DNA of 64,000 bases. Source: Gemmatimonadota bacterium. GTDB lineage: Bacteria; Gemmatimonadota; Gemmatimonadetes; Palauibacterales; KS3-K002. The notes beneath the pieces were generated by a model. That model was not told the DNA's origin and did not search any database. It worked only from the letters and a program-made list of their open reading frames with translations. The translations under genes were made by a program, and so were the position numbers. The DNA is taken from NCBI GenBank assembly GCA_020344215.1, contig CP070815.1, forward strand, positions 2,323,758-2,387,757, read 5' to 3'. Below are positions 8,618-16,876 of this stretch, piece by piece (position 1 is the stretch's first letter; the number at the start of each line of letters is the position of its first letter).

Positions 8618-10282
8618 ATGAATATCCAGACCGTCAGGAACCTGCGCCGCACGTCTCAAGTAGTCTTCTTTCTCATCTTTCTCTGGCTCATTCTCAAAAC
8701 GACCTTCGAGGTCGATCTCACCCCGGCCGAAATATCCGAGATAAGACTGCCCTACCCGGTATCGATCGCCCTCGAGCTCGACCCGCTGGCGGCCCTAATG
8801 ACTTTGCTGGCGGGCGGCACTCTCTATAAAGGACTGCTGTGGTCGCTGGCGATTCTGATACCGACGATCTTCCTGGGCCGCTTCTTCTGCGGCTGGGTCT
8901 GCCCGCTGGGCAGTCTGAACCACTGGATATCCGGGATCCGCTCCGAGCGTGCGTGGCGTAAGGGCAAGCGGCTGCTGGAATCCAACCGCTACAAGAAGTA
9001 TCAGCGGATCAAGTACTACGTCCTCTTCTTCTGCCTCGGTGCAGCGCTTCTGGGAAGCCTGCAGGCGGGGCTGCTGGACCCGCTGCCGCTCTTGGCCCGC
9101 TCGATCGGAACCGCCTTTCTGCCTGCCCTGCACACCGCGGCGCTGGCGCTGGCGGCGTCGGCGGCCGACACCGGGATCGGCCCGGTGGCCGCCGCCGGCC
9201 AGGGCATCTACGACCTGCTCGCCGCGACGTTGCTACCGTATAGGCAGGCGCATTTCCACGGCGTCGTGTTTATCGGCCTTCTGTTCGTGACGATCCTGTT
9301 GTTGAACCGGGTCTTCACGCGCTTCTGGTGTCGGGGCATCTGCCCGCTGGGAGCGCTGCTCGGCGTCTTTTCGCGCTTCGCGATACTCGGGCTCGAGAAG
9401 GATGAGGAAGCGTGCGACAGCTGTAACAAGTGTCTGCTGGCATGCCAAGGCGCGGACAACCCGGATGTGGGCAGCCGCTGGCGGCAGGCCGAGTGTCATC
9501 TTTGCCTCAATTGCCAGGCGGCCTGTCCCGAGGGATCGCTCAAGTTCAAGTTCTTTCCCAACCAGCCCGACACCAAGACGAACCCCGCCGGCACGCCCAA
9601 GGTCGACGTCACGCGCCGCAAGGTGCTGGCGTCGTTGGCCGGCGGACTGGGCGCGGTGCTGCTCTTCCGATCGGGCGATGCCCACGAGGTCAATCGCTCG
9701 CCGTTCGTGGTTCGGCCGCCGGGCTCGCTGCCCGAGGACGATTTCCTCGGTCGCTGCATCCGCTGCGGCCAGTGCATGCGCGTCTGTCCCAACAACGCCC
9801 TGCATCCGACGCTGCTGGAGTCGGGGTTGGAGGGCCTCTGGACTCCGTATCTCATCGCCAAGATCGGCTACTGCGAGCCGACCTGCACGCTCTGCGGCCA
9901 GGTCTGTCCCACCGGCGCGATCGGCGAGTTGACTCTGACCCAGAAGGTTGGCGACGAGGAGACACAGCCGGACCGGATCGGTACGGCCTTCCTCGATCGC
10001 GGTCGCTGCCTGCCCTGGGCGATGGCCACACCCTGCATCGTCTGCGAGGAATGGTGCCCGACCTCGCCCAAGGCGATCTATTTGATGGATGAGACCGCCG
10101 TCGACAGGTTGGGGAACGAAGTAGCAGTAAAGCGGCCACACGTCGACCCGGCGCTCTGCACCGGCTGCGGCGCCTGCGAGTACGCCTGTCCGGTGTGGGA
10201 CCGCAAGGCGATCTACATCACGTCGGTGGGCGAATCGCGCTCGGAGACCAACCAGATCCTACTGGAGCGACAGCGCGCGTAG
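8618..10282 (+). CDS. NapH/NosR-like membrane polyferredoxin
   Basis: 554 aa. The N-terminal ~230 residues hold about five membrane helices with the paired CGWVCPLG and CRGICPLGA motifs of NapH/CcoG-type Fe-S membrane proteins. The rest carries six ferredoxin-like clusters of cysteines: CDSCNKCLLAC, CHLCLNCQAACP, CIRCGQCMRVCP, CTLCGQVCP, CIVCEEWCP and CTGCGACEYACP. A further Arg-rich hydrophobic stretch (VTRRKVLASLAGGLGAVLLF) around residue 330 resembles an internal Tat-like or membrane segment separating two ferredoxin halves. Such proteins move electrons from the quinone pool or cytoplasm to exported redox enzymes, so service to the DUF362 and aldo/keto reductase partners is plausible. It is co-transcribed with DUF362 copy 1. 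Confidence 0.87.
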   Translation: MNIQTVRNLRRTSQVVFFLIFLWLILKTTFEVDLTPAEISEIRLPYPVSIALELDPLAALMTLLAGGTLYKGLLWSLAILIPTIFLGRFFCGWVCPLGSLNHWISGIRSERAWRKGKRLLESNRYKKYQRIKYYVLFFCLGAALLGSLQAGLLDPLPLLARSIGTAFLPALHTAALALAASAADTGIGPVAAAGQGIYDLLAATLLPYRQAHFHGVVFIGLLFVTILLLNRVFTRFWCRGICPLGALLGVFSRFAILGLEKDEEACDSCNKCLLACQGADNPDVGSRWRQAECHLCLNCQAACPEGSLKFKFFPNQPDTKTNPAGTPKVDVTRRKVLASLAGGLGAVLLFRSGDAHEVNRSPFVVRPPGSLPEDDFLGRCIRCGQCMRVCPNNALHPTLLESGLEGLWTPYLIAKIGYCEPTCTLCGQVCPTGAIGELTLTQKVGDEETQPDRIGTAFLDRGRCLPWAMATPCIVCEEWCPTSPKAIYLMDETAVDRLGNEVAVKRPHVDPALCTGCGACEYACPVWDRKAIYITSVGESRSETNQILLERQRA

Positions 10283-10566
10283 CCTGCAACGGCGGACCAC
10301 CGACAGCCGACGTGCAGGTCACGCTGCTGGTGCCCGATATCCGACAGCTTCCAGCTCTACGATCTGCCGTTCTGAAACGGGCCGCTCCTGCCTACCGTAG
10401 TACCTTCAGTGCGTATGCCCACCTCGCGAGCGACTAGTCCCACCTGTCTCCCCGGCGAAGGAACATCCCGATCGGCAAGATCGACAGACGACGGTTGTTG
10501 GACCCGCTGCGTCCAAAGTGACAGGTATAGCGGGATTCCACGGGCTCTGGTAGAGGAGAACCCGAT

Positions 10567-12024
10567 ATGCGAGGCACGATCAGAGCGTTCGCAGCGGTCC
10601 CAGTACTCGTCGCGGTTCTCGCTAGTTGCGACGGCCAAGAGGGCCAGATCGTGGGACCCTCGGAGGACGAGGTCACGGCATTCGTCGATGTCAGGCTTGT
10701 GCCTATGACCGGCGAGCTGACAATCGAGAATCAGACTGTCCTCGTCGATGGGCGGACGATCGTTCAGATCGGTCAGGCGGACGACGTCGCGATACCCGAA
10801 GGGGCAACGGTCATCGATGGGGCGGGAGCCTACCTGATGCCCGGACTCGCCGACATGCATGTGCATACGAGACTGGATTGGCTCAGTGACACCTGGCCGG
10901 TCTCCCCGCTACTGCTGTACCTCGCCAATGGGGTTACGACCATCAGGGATTTCCGCCCGAGCGGAGGTGACTTGACTTATCCACTAGGCTGGCGAGCTGA
11001 GATCAACGCGGGAGTTCGGGACGGGCCCACGCTGTACACCTCTGGAAGGAGACTCTTTGCCAGCCCGGTTGACGATCCTCAGGGAACGGTCCAATGGAAT
11101 CACGCTCGAGGGTTCGATTTTCAGAAATTCTACTCGTACTTGTCTTACGACGATTTCCACGCGGGAATGACGGCAGCCGGGCAGTTGTTCTTCTATACCG
11201 TCGGTCACATCCCGTTTCCCGTTGGCTTGGATGTCGTCTTGACTGAGGGTATCGACGAGATCGCTCATGTAGAGGAGCTGGTGTGGGAGTTCGTCGACTA
11301 CGACAGGAACGCGGTCTTGCTCTGGCAAGAGTGGTTACCGTACGTGATCGGTGTTGTCCTGCAGCAGATCGATATCTCACAGGATTTCGATCGAGCGGCT
11401 TTCTTGGCGGAGTACGGGGACCGGTACGCGTCCGTTATCAGCAGCCTGGATAATGCAGGGATAACGATATGTACGACGATGATCGTTGACGACATCATCG
11501 TGCAGAAGCTGTTCGAACCCGCAGCGTTCCTTTCCCGTCCCGAGATCCAGTACATGCCGTCCGAGTACCTGCAGTCGTTCAGCCAGGGGACCGAGAAACA
11601 TCAAGTGCAGTTCAACGGCATCGAAGGACTCGCGACTTACAAGTATGGGGTAGACAAGACGCTGTTGGACGGACTGCACCAAGCCAATGTGAGCCTGGTT
11701 CTCGGAACCGACTCGGGAACCGGCCAGATGGGCATCGTGCCCGGGTTTTCGATCCACGATGAGCTGCGGGTCTTAGTCGAAAACGGCTTTTCACCTTACG
11801 AGGCCATTGCGACGGCCACACTCAACGCCTCCCGGGTCGTGGAGGACATGATCGGGGAAGACGATTTCGGCACCATCGAGGTGGGCAAGCGGGCCGACCT
11901 GATCCTGTTAAATGGCGATCCTCTGGCCGATCTATCGAACATCAGGGATCTTCGCGGCGTCATGGCCGCTGGTAGATGGTATGGCGCCGAGACCCTGCAA
12001 CAGATGTTAGCTATCGGCAGCTAG
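10567..12024 (+). CDS. Amidohydrolase-family lipoprotein (imidazolonepropionase-like)
   Basis: 485 aa with a lipoprotein signal (VLVAVLASC, Cys18). The amidohydrolase fold is marked by the metal-binding HxH in MPGLADMHVHTRLDW, an internal HVEELVWE His, the LVLGTDSGTG aspartate and the C-terminal GTIEVGKRADLILLNGDPL that rejoins the composite beta-sandwich. GAGGAG lies 8 nt before ATG. Such secreted enzymes often cleave dipeptides or cyclic amides, but specificity cannot be read here. The 284 bp upstream contain only a weak CCGTT/AACGG hairpin. It ends 10 nt from the convergent DUF362 copy 2. Confidence 0.88.
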   Translation: MRGTIRAFAAVPVLVAVLASCDGQEGQIVGPSEDEVTAFVDVRLVPMTGELTIENQTVLVDGRTIVQIGQADDVAIPEGATVIDGAGAYLMPGLADMHVHTRLDWLSDTWPVSPLLLYLANGVTTIRDFRPSGGDLTYPLGWRAEINAGVRDGPTLYTSGRRLFASPVDDPQGTVQWNHARGFDFQKFYSYLSYDDFHAGMTAAGQLFFYTVGHIPFPVGLDVVLTEGIDEIAHVEELVWEFVDYDRNAVLLWQEWLPYVIGVVLQQIDISQDFDRAAFLAEYGDRYASVISSLDNAGITICTTMIVDDIIVQKLFEPAAFLSRPEIQYMPSEYLQSFSQGTEKHQVQFNGIEGLATYKYGVDKTLLDGLHQANVSLVLGTDSGTGQMGIVPGFSIHDELRVLVENGFSPYEAIATATLNASRVVEDMIGEDDFGTIEVGKRADLILLNGDPLADLSNIRDLRGVMAAGRWYGAETLQQMLAIGS

Positions 12025-12034
12025 CGTGGCCTAA

Positions 12035-12931
12035 CTAGATCAGACTGTCGTCCGTCCAGCCGAGCCTCACGAGCTCGATCTTGTCCATGGCGGCGTTGCC
12101 GAGGCCGTACTCGGTATCGGCGAGCGCTATGTGGTGGGCTGTCGGTTGCAACGGTCGGTCTTCACCGAATACCAGTCGCCGTTTCTGTTGGATGATGCGC
12201 AGCCCGACGGCGTCGGCGGCCACCGGATCGCGGCTCACGATCAAGCCGCCGTACGGCCAGGTGTAGCTCGGGTCGAAATGGTGCGGCCCGATGTTGTGGA
12301 ACTGAGGGGTCAGCATCACCAGAACGTTGAGCCGCGTCTTGCCCCTGGTGATCGGAAGCTCCCACAGCTTCGCCAGACTGGCGCAGGCGTCGTCGTGATA
12401 GTCCGGCGGCCGATCGAACGTGATGTAGTTCTTGAGCAGGCTCCCGACACCGGACCACGCATGCGTGCGCATCGGTCGCGTGTTGATCAGTGCCGTGCTC
12501 CTCCGGAAGACCTCGCTTTGCAACACACCGCGGTCCGAGATCGCGACGTTCTCTTCCGAGACGCCCGCGCCCAGCACGCCGCGCACGATCGCCTGCTCCA
12601 ATTCTGGCGGTGTCGGCAGGTAGCGCCACACGTTGGACTTAATGCCGACGACGTCGTCGGGTCGGATCATCTGTGCCCAGCAGTCCGACGGCGACTCTAA
12701 CCCGAACAGCGCTACCAGCGCTTCATCCAGCATCGCCTGAATCAGGTCGCCGTCGTAGTCGTTGAGGCCCGAGACGACATGCTCGTTACGAATCAGCACG
12801 ACCCTGGATGTAGCAGGCTGCGTAACTCTGCCGCAGGCGGGCTCCGGCATGCCTACCGCCATGCCCAGAAAGGCGCCGCCGACGCCCTTCATGAAATCTC
12901 GTCGCGTGAGAGCTGCGTTGTCCTTGGCCAT
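12035..12931 (-). CDS. Tat-signal DUF362 domain protein (copy 2)
   Basis: 298 aa. A twin-arginine signal (LTRRDFMKGVGGAFLG) leads into a DUF362-type core: DDVVGIKSNVWRYL, an INTRPMRTHAWSGV stretch equivalent to INMPIVKQHSLTRC of copy 1, then LLKNYITF and DPVAADAVGLRII. It lacks ferredoxin cysteines. It begins 11 nt after the stop of DUF6599 copy 2, so the two genes are co-transcribed in the order DUF6599-DUF362. Divergence from copy 1 is large, which indicates an old duplication or separate acquisitions rather than a recent copy. Function is unknown. Confidence 0.8.
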   Translation of the reverse strand: MAKDNAALTRRDFMKGVGGAFLGMAVGMPEPACGRVTQPATSRVVLIRNEHVVSGLNDYDGDLIQAMLDEALVALFGLESPSDCWAQMIRPDDVVGIKSNVWRYLPTPPELEQAIVRGVLGAGVSEENVAISDRGVLQSEVFRRSTALINTRPMRTHAWSGVGSLLKNYITFDRPPDYHDDACASLAKLWELPITRGKTRLNVLVMLTPQFHNIGPHHFDPSYTWPYGGLIVSRDPVAADAVGLRIIQQKRRLVFGEDRPLQPTAHHIALADTEYGLGNAAMDKIELVRLGWTDDSLI

Positions 12932-12942
12932 GCGTTTGGTCC

Positions 12943-13854
12943 TCAGTTTGGTGGCTGCCTGAGTCCGTTCAGCGTCGCCTGCAGAAGATCGTTTGCCGCG
13001 GTCTCCGAGACCGCATCGAGCACCACGACCACGAAGCGATCGCGGCTCCCGTACGACACGAACATGCCGTTCTCGGTCTCCACCGTCCGTGATTCGCCGG
13101 CGTCGGGCAAGTATCCCCGCTTAAACGACGTCAGGGCTCCGGCGGCATCGCTATCACTCGCGTAGCGGACCAGCAGCAGATAGGTCGAGCCCGGCGCGTA
13201 GCGCGCCAGCACGGCGTCGGTCTCGCTACTCAACTCGAGGATGTTCTCTCGAGCCAGGTAGTAGTGATAGTTGAGTGACTGATGGAGATGAAAGAACCGC
13301 TGGCTGGAGGCTACGAGCCCATCGCCGGGCAGCATGGCCACCAGGTCTGGCGGGTCTGACGCGGGCGGCAGACGTTGCGATATCGCCCGCGCGACGTCCA
13401 GCAGGGCGCGATCCGAATCGGCGGTGCGCTCCTCGGACGCGACACACACGTAGTAGCGGTCTTGCCAAAAGCAGAGCACGCGGCCCCGCTGCTCGTAGCC
13501 GCCACCGATACCGGCCTCCTCACGTTCCCGAGCGTGGCTGAACACGCCATAGGCGTCGGCCGGGCCCCCCATGTCGAACAGTTCGACCGTGATATCGGGG
13601 CCCTGCGAACCGGCGTAGACGGCCACGACGACCTGGTTGAAGGCATAGGAGCGATACACTTCGCCGGCGCCGTTGATGTAATCGAAGATCGTCTCGCGGT
13701 CGTAGTAGGTCGCGGACGCGCTGCGCGTCCAGCCACCGATCTGTTCAGGAAGGAGGTCGATCACTGCCGTCCTATCCGGGTCCCGGTCCCCGCAACCGTG
13801 CAGAGCCGTGCTCATTAGAGCCAACGCCGCCAGCGCGGGAACCGATCTCCACAT
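12943..13854 (-). CDS. DUF6599-family secreted lipoprotein (copy 2)
   Basis: 303 aa from ATG 13854 (MWRSVPALAALALMS... with lipobox ending ALHGC). An in-frame ATG at 13884 would add ten residues; neither start has a clear ribosome-binding site. EQIGGWTRSASATYYDRETI, DYINGAGEVYRSYAF and TVELFDMGGPADAYGVF match copy 1 at 5154-5996. The second half (LYLLLVRYASDSDAAGAL-like region near the C-terminus) forms a further alpha/beta segment. It is the leader gene of the DUF6599-DUF362 copy 2 operon. No enzymatic motif is seen. Confidence 0.78.
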   Translation of the reverse strand: MWRSVPALAALALMSTALHGCGDRDPDRTAVIDLLPEQIGGWTRSASATYYDRETIFDYINGAGEVYRSYAFNQVVVAVYAGSQGPDITVELFDMGGPADAYGVFSHAREREEAGIGGGYEQRGRVLCFWQDRYYVCVASEERTADSDRALLDVARAISQRLPPASDPPDLVAMLPGDGLVASSQRFFHLHQSLNYHYYLARENILELSSETDAVLARYAPGSTYLLLVRYASDSDAAGALTSFKRGYLPDAGESRTVETENGMFVSYGSRDRFVVVVLDAVSETAANDLLQATLNGLRQPPN

Positions 13855-13922
13855 GGGAGGGAACGTCGCAAAAAAGTTTGCCATCGGGTATCGAAGCGAA
13901 GGTAGCTCTGCGACAAAAGGCG

Positions 13923-13939
13923 AGTCAAGCGACTTGACT
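13923..13939. promoter_or_regulatory. Perfect palindrome between divergent genes, possible operator
   Basis: AGTCAAG, CGA, CTTGACT is an exact 7-bp inverted repeat with a 3-bp centre. Each arm contains a TTGACT, a near-consensus -35 element, one facing each way, between the divergent DUF6599 copy 2 and lipocalin-like genes. A dimeric regulator site overlapping both promoters is plausible; no partner regulator is visible. Confidence 0.35.
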
Positions 13940-14062
13940 TCTGAAGCGCACGGCAGCCGCGCCACAGAGCCGTTCGGGCGGCAACGCGCTCCGCAACCCT
14001 CCAGCCGTCTCGAACGTCCAACAACTGGAATCGGCGGTTGGCTCCCAGTTCGAGGTACTATA

Positions 14063-14572
14063 ATGTCGCGCCTACTTGTACTCTCATGTGTTGCGCTGTT
14101 CGTCGGCGTGGGCTGCCAGCCTGCCGGGCCGCCGCCGGCGGGACCGCTGGAGGGGGCCTGGCGCCTCAGCGAGGTGCAGTTGACCGGGCCGAACGGCGGG
14201 CGCGTCGACACGCAGCCGCTGCCGGGCCTGTATATCTTCGTGCGGCATCACTACAGCATCGTCCGAATGCTGGGCGGGCAACTCCCCCCGGACAACGCTC
14301 GTCTCTGGTACCCGACGGTAGCGGAGAAGGCCCGGCAACACGACGCGATCATCGTCAACGCGGGCACCTACGAGCTCGGCGACTCGATTCTGACGACGCA
14401 CCCGATCGCCGCGAAGACGCCGGAGTTCATCGGCGGTCGAACGGTCTACGAATGGAGGATGGTCGGCGACAGCCTCTGGTTGACGACCTTGGACATCCGC
14501 TCACGCGATGAGCTCCAGGACCCGTTCGTCGCCGACTACCGGCTGGTGATAAAGCTCGTTCGGGCCGAGTGA
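14063..14572 (+). CDS. Lipocalin-like domain lipoprotein
   Basis: 169 aa from ATG 14063 with GAGGT at 14052-14056; the longer open frame upstream is not protein-like. A lipoprotein signal (LFVGVGC, Cys18) precedes a small beta-barrel-type domain beginning LEGAWRLSEVQLTG and including GLYIFVRHHYSIVRML, YELGDSILTTHPIAAK and YEWRMVGDSLWLTTL. This pattern matches lipocalin-like (DUF-type) proteins common in environmental bacteria. No ligand is known. It is transcribed alone and diverges from DUF6599 copy 2. Confidence 0.75.
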   Translation: MSRLLVLSCVALFVGVGCQPAGPPPAGPLEGAWRLSEVQLTGPNGGRVDTQPLPGLYIFVRHHYSIVRMLGGQLPPDNARLWYPTVAEKARQHDAIIVNAGTYELGDSILTTHPIAAKTPEFIGGRTVYEWRMVGDSLWLTTLDIRSRDELQDPFVADYRLVIKLVRAE

Positions 14573-14684
14573 CGGGGCGCCTGCCGGGCCGGCTACAGGG
14601 TTGGGTTAGGCGCTGCTCGACGCGCGCGATGAGTCCGACCCCGAGCCGGGGCGCGGCCCACTCGTTCCTGGAGGGGTAGGTGAC

Positions 14685-14855
14685 GTGAACAGAGGCGATT
14701 GGAAGTGCCGTTGGGCGGTGCTGGCTATCGGCGTGGCTGTTTGCCTGTCATGCACGGACACAACGGGAGAGGATCACCCCGACGACTCCGAGCCATCGTG
14801 GCTCGAGACACATGCGGTCCCGATAGACAATGCAGATCCTGACGTCCGTCTCTGA
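14685..14855 (+). pseudogene. Truncated lipoprotein N-terminus, possibly an erythromycin-esterase-family relic
   Basis: A GTG-started frame of 56 codons with a good lipoprotein signal (WAVLAIGVAVCLSC) then WLETHAVPIDNADPD and a stop. The last motif resembles the conserved start of erythromycin esterase-like domains (WL..NAIPL...DP), after which ~380 residues would be expected but are absent. GGAGG lies ~10 nt upstream, so the translation start survives. The 14573-14932 interval contains nothing else that I can identify. The family guess is tentative. Confidence 0.4.
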
Positions 14856-14932
14856 TTCACAGGTGGGATTGCCTAGTACCATAATCCAGATCTATCGCGC
14901 CCCTGGACCAGCTCGGCGGCTCGGGGCATGCC

Positions 14933-16876
14933 CTAGCGCGGCACGCGCAACGGGGCGGCGATCAAGAAGGTGTTGACCGTACGCACCTTCCCGGAAAACT
15001 CGAAGTTGTGCTTTTGGCTGTACTCGTAGGCCGACGGATCGAGGCCGATGCCGTGGTGGTACACTATGCCCCGCTCGATATCGACGTAGTTCCACAGCCC
15101 GTACCTCAAGTAGTCGGGTGACAGGGCGGTGATGCGACGCCGGCCGGTAGGGAGGTGGATCAGGGTCAAAGCGATGTAAGTCTCTCCTCGGGACCACTGC
15201 AGGCTCGGTCGGAAGACGTAGTCCCCGGCCTGGGCCATCGCGTACGCTGCTAGGATCGAGCGGCGGAATAGCTCCTGCCGTTCCAGCATCCCCTCGTACG
15301 TCGCCATCTCGGCCTGGAGTTCGATTCTGCGGAGCTGCGCGTGGAGCTCGATGAGCGAGGCAACCATGGCGATTCCGCTAAACGCGCCTGACCAGTCAGA
15401 CTCCATCTGCCCCCGCAAGTCCGACATGGCCGCACCTTGATAGTCGCCCAGTTGCCGCTGTGAGAACGCCTGGTTGTGATAGTGGTTTGCGAGATTCTGG
15501 TACCGCGTGGCCTCCGCGGCGGCGAAAGTCCCCGCGCCCGGACCCGCAGAGCCGCCGAGGGTGGATGCGAGTTGCGTCAGTTGCGCCTGTAGCCGAGGTA
15601 TCGAGGCGTCCAGGCCGCTCAGACTCGTTTCTTGGGAAATCGGGGTAACGCCGTGCCGATAGCTCTGGTCGCCCGTCACGGGGTCGTACGCGGCGACCAA
15701 GAGTTCGCCGATGAAAGCTATTCTGTCGGGGTAAGCGCGAATCTGCACCGGGTACAGTCGCGCCGTGCTCTCAACCTCCGCCTCGAAGGCTTCCTCACCC
15801 GAAGCGGCGTCGATGGCGACCAGGCTGGTCGGCGTGGCCACGTACAGCCGTCCGTCGACTTCCACGAGGTTGCTGACGGTCGGCTGTACCGTGCGTCGGC
15901 TCCAGAGAAACGCCCCATCATCCCGGCGGAACGCCGAGAGCAAGAACGCTCCTCGCCCGTCGGATGTTCGTCGCCCCGTCTCGTTGGCTACGCCCCGAAC
16001 GTAGATCGTTGCGTCATAGGGGTAAATGTTGGTGACGACCGTGTAGCCCGAGAGGGAGGCGGACCAGGTAGTGGCGCCGCTCGGGATGTCCAGCGCCACT
16101 AGGTCGTGCCCGAGAGCGAGAAAGAGCGATTCGCCCTCGACTTGCGGCGGGGGGTCTGCAAGATCACGAACCAGGTCGGTGCGTGACCAGAGGACCGTGC
16201 CGTCCTCTGGGTCGATGCATTCGACGCCTGCATAGAATTGCCAGACCGCTCCCATCCAGATCGTCGGCGGCGGCGGCCCACGTTCGCTGTCATCTCGCTC
16301 GTGCTCGTTGCGCCACGCCCTCTCTCCGTCAGACAGGGTGAGCGCGGTGAGCTCGACTCGCTTCTTGTCGCGCCGCTCGACCAGAATCCGATCGAATGTG
16401 GGGAGTGGATAGAACCGTACTTCGTCGCCCTTGATCGAGGTCTTCCAGCGCTCGGTGCCCGAGTCAGCATCGACTACTACGATAGTGTACTTGTCTCTCT
16501 CGCGGGCCCGGAAGACTATGATGTCACTCAGCGCCAGGATCGGCTCGAACTCTCCCTTTTCTTTTCGCTCGAAGCGCCATAGCACGGTCCCGGCGGCGAG
16601 GTCCACCAGCAGATAGTCCTGGTTGGGGAGTCGGGGCTTGTCCTCCTTGAGCCCCACCAACAGTCGGCCCGGGCCCAGGGGGCGCATGTCATCCACGTGG
16701 ACGGCTCCCAGGGGGATTCGCCAGAGCGGTGGCTCTTCACGCGCCGCCAGTCTCTCGATGGCCTCAGGCGGGGTGTCCGGCTCGATGCGGTCTTGGGGCG
16801 GGGCGGAATACAGATCCGCCCCGCCTGCCGCCGCCAACACAGCGCCCAGGAGCGTGACTGCTCGCCTGCAGCTCAT
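14933..16876 (-). CDS. Exported PQQ-like beta-propeller protein
   Basis: 647 aa with a signal peptide (residues 1-26, ending LYSA). Residues ~50-420 contain repeated propeller strands such as LLVDLAAGTVLWRFER, VVDADSGTERWKTS, CIDPEDGTVLWSRTD and LVAIDAASGEEAFEAE, the WD-like motif of PQQ/quinoprotein-type blades. Quinoprotein catalytic residues are not evident, so it is probably a scaffold or binding protein. The C-terminal ~220 residues are helical (LQAQLTQLASTL and the later SLIELHAQLRRIELQAEMATY). The start codon overlaps the upstream stop (ATGA at 16873-16876), so it is coupled to the duplicated-domain exported protein. Confidence 0.8.
   Translation of the reverse strand: MSCRRAVTLLGAVLAAAGGADLYSAPPQDRIEPDTPPEAIERLAAREEPPLWRIPLGAVHVDDMRPLGPGRLLVGLKEDKPRLPNQDYLLVDLAAGTVLWRFERKEKGEFEPILALSDIIVFRARERDKYTIVVVDADSGTERWKTSIKGDEVRFYPLPTFDRILVERRDKKRVELTALTLSDGERAWRNEHERDDSERGPPPPTIWMGAVWQFYAGVECIDPEDGTVLWSRTDLVRDLADPPPQVEGESLFLALGHDLVALDIPSGATTWSASLSGYTVVTNIYPYDATIYVRGVANETGRRTSDGRGAFLLSAFRRDDGAFLWSRRTVQPTVSNLVEVDGRLYVATPTSLVAIDAASGEEAFEAEVESTARLYPVQIRAYPDRIAFIGELLVAAYDPVTGDQSYRHGVTPISQETSLSGLDASIPRLQAQLTQLASTLGGSAGPGAGTFAAAEATRYQNLANHYHNQAFSQRQLGDYQGAAMSDLRGQMESDWSGAFSGIAMVASLIELHAQLRRIELQAEMATYEGMLERQELFRRSILAAYAMAQAGDYVFRPSLQWSRGETYIALTLIHLPTGRRRITALSPDYLRYGLWNYVDIERGIVYHHGIGLDPSAYEYSQKHNFEFSGKVRTVNTFLIAAPLRVPR

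Noticed and set aside
9233..10141. 302-codon antisense frame under the polyferredoxin gene
   Set aside because: The sense strand carries multiple conserved Cys clusters; the antisense product is low-complexity.
14038..14065. TATAAT at 14059-14064 as a promoter for the lipocalin-like gene
   Set aside because: Initiation would fall downstream of the ATG at 14063, and the nearest -35-like TTGGCT is only 15 nt away.
12943..14211. 422-residue version of DUF6599 copy 2
   Set aside because: The first ~110 residues are Ser/Arg/Pro-rich and precede a perfect lipoprotein signal starting at 13854.
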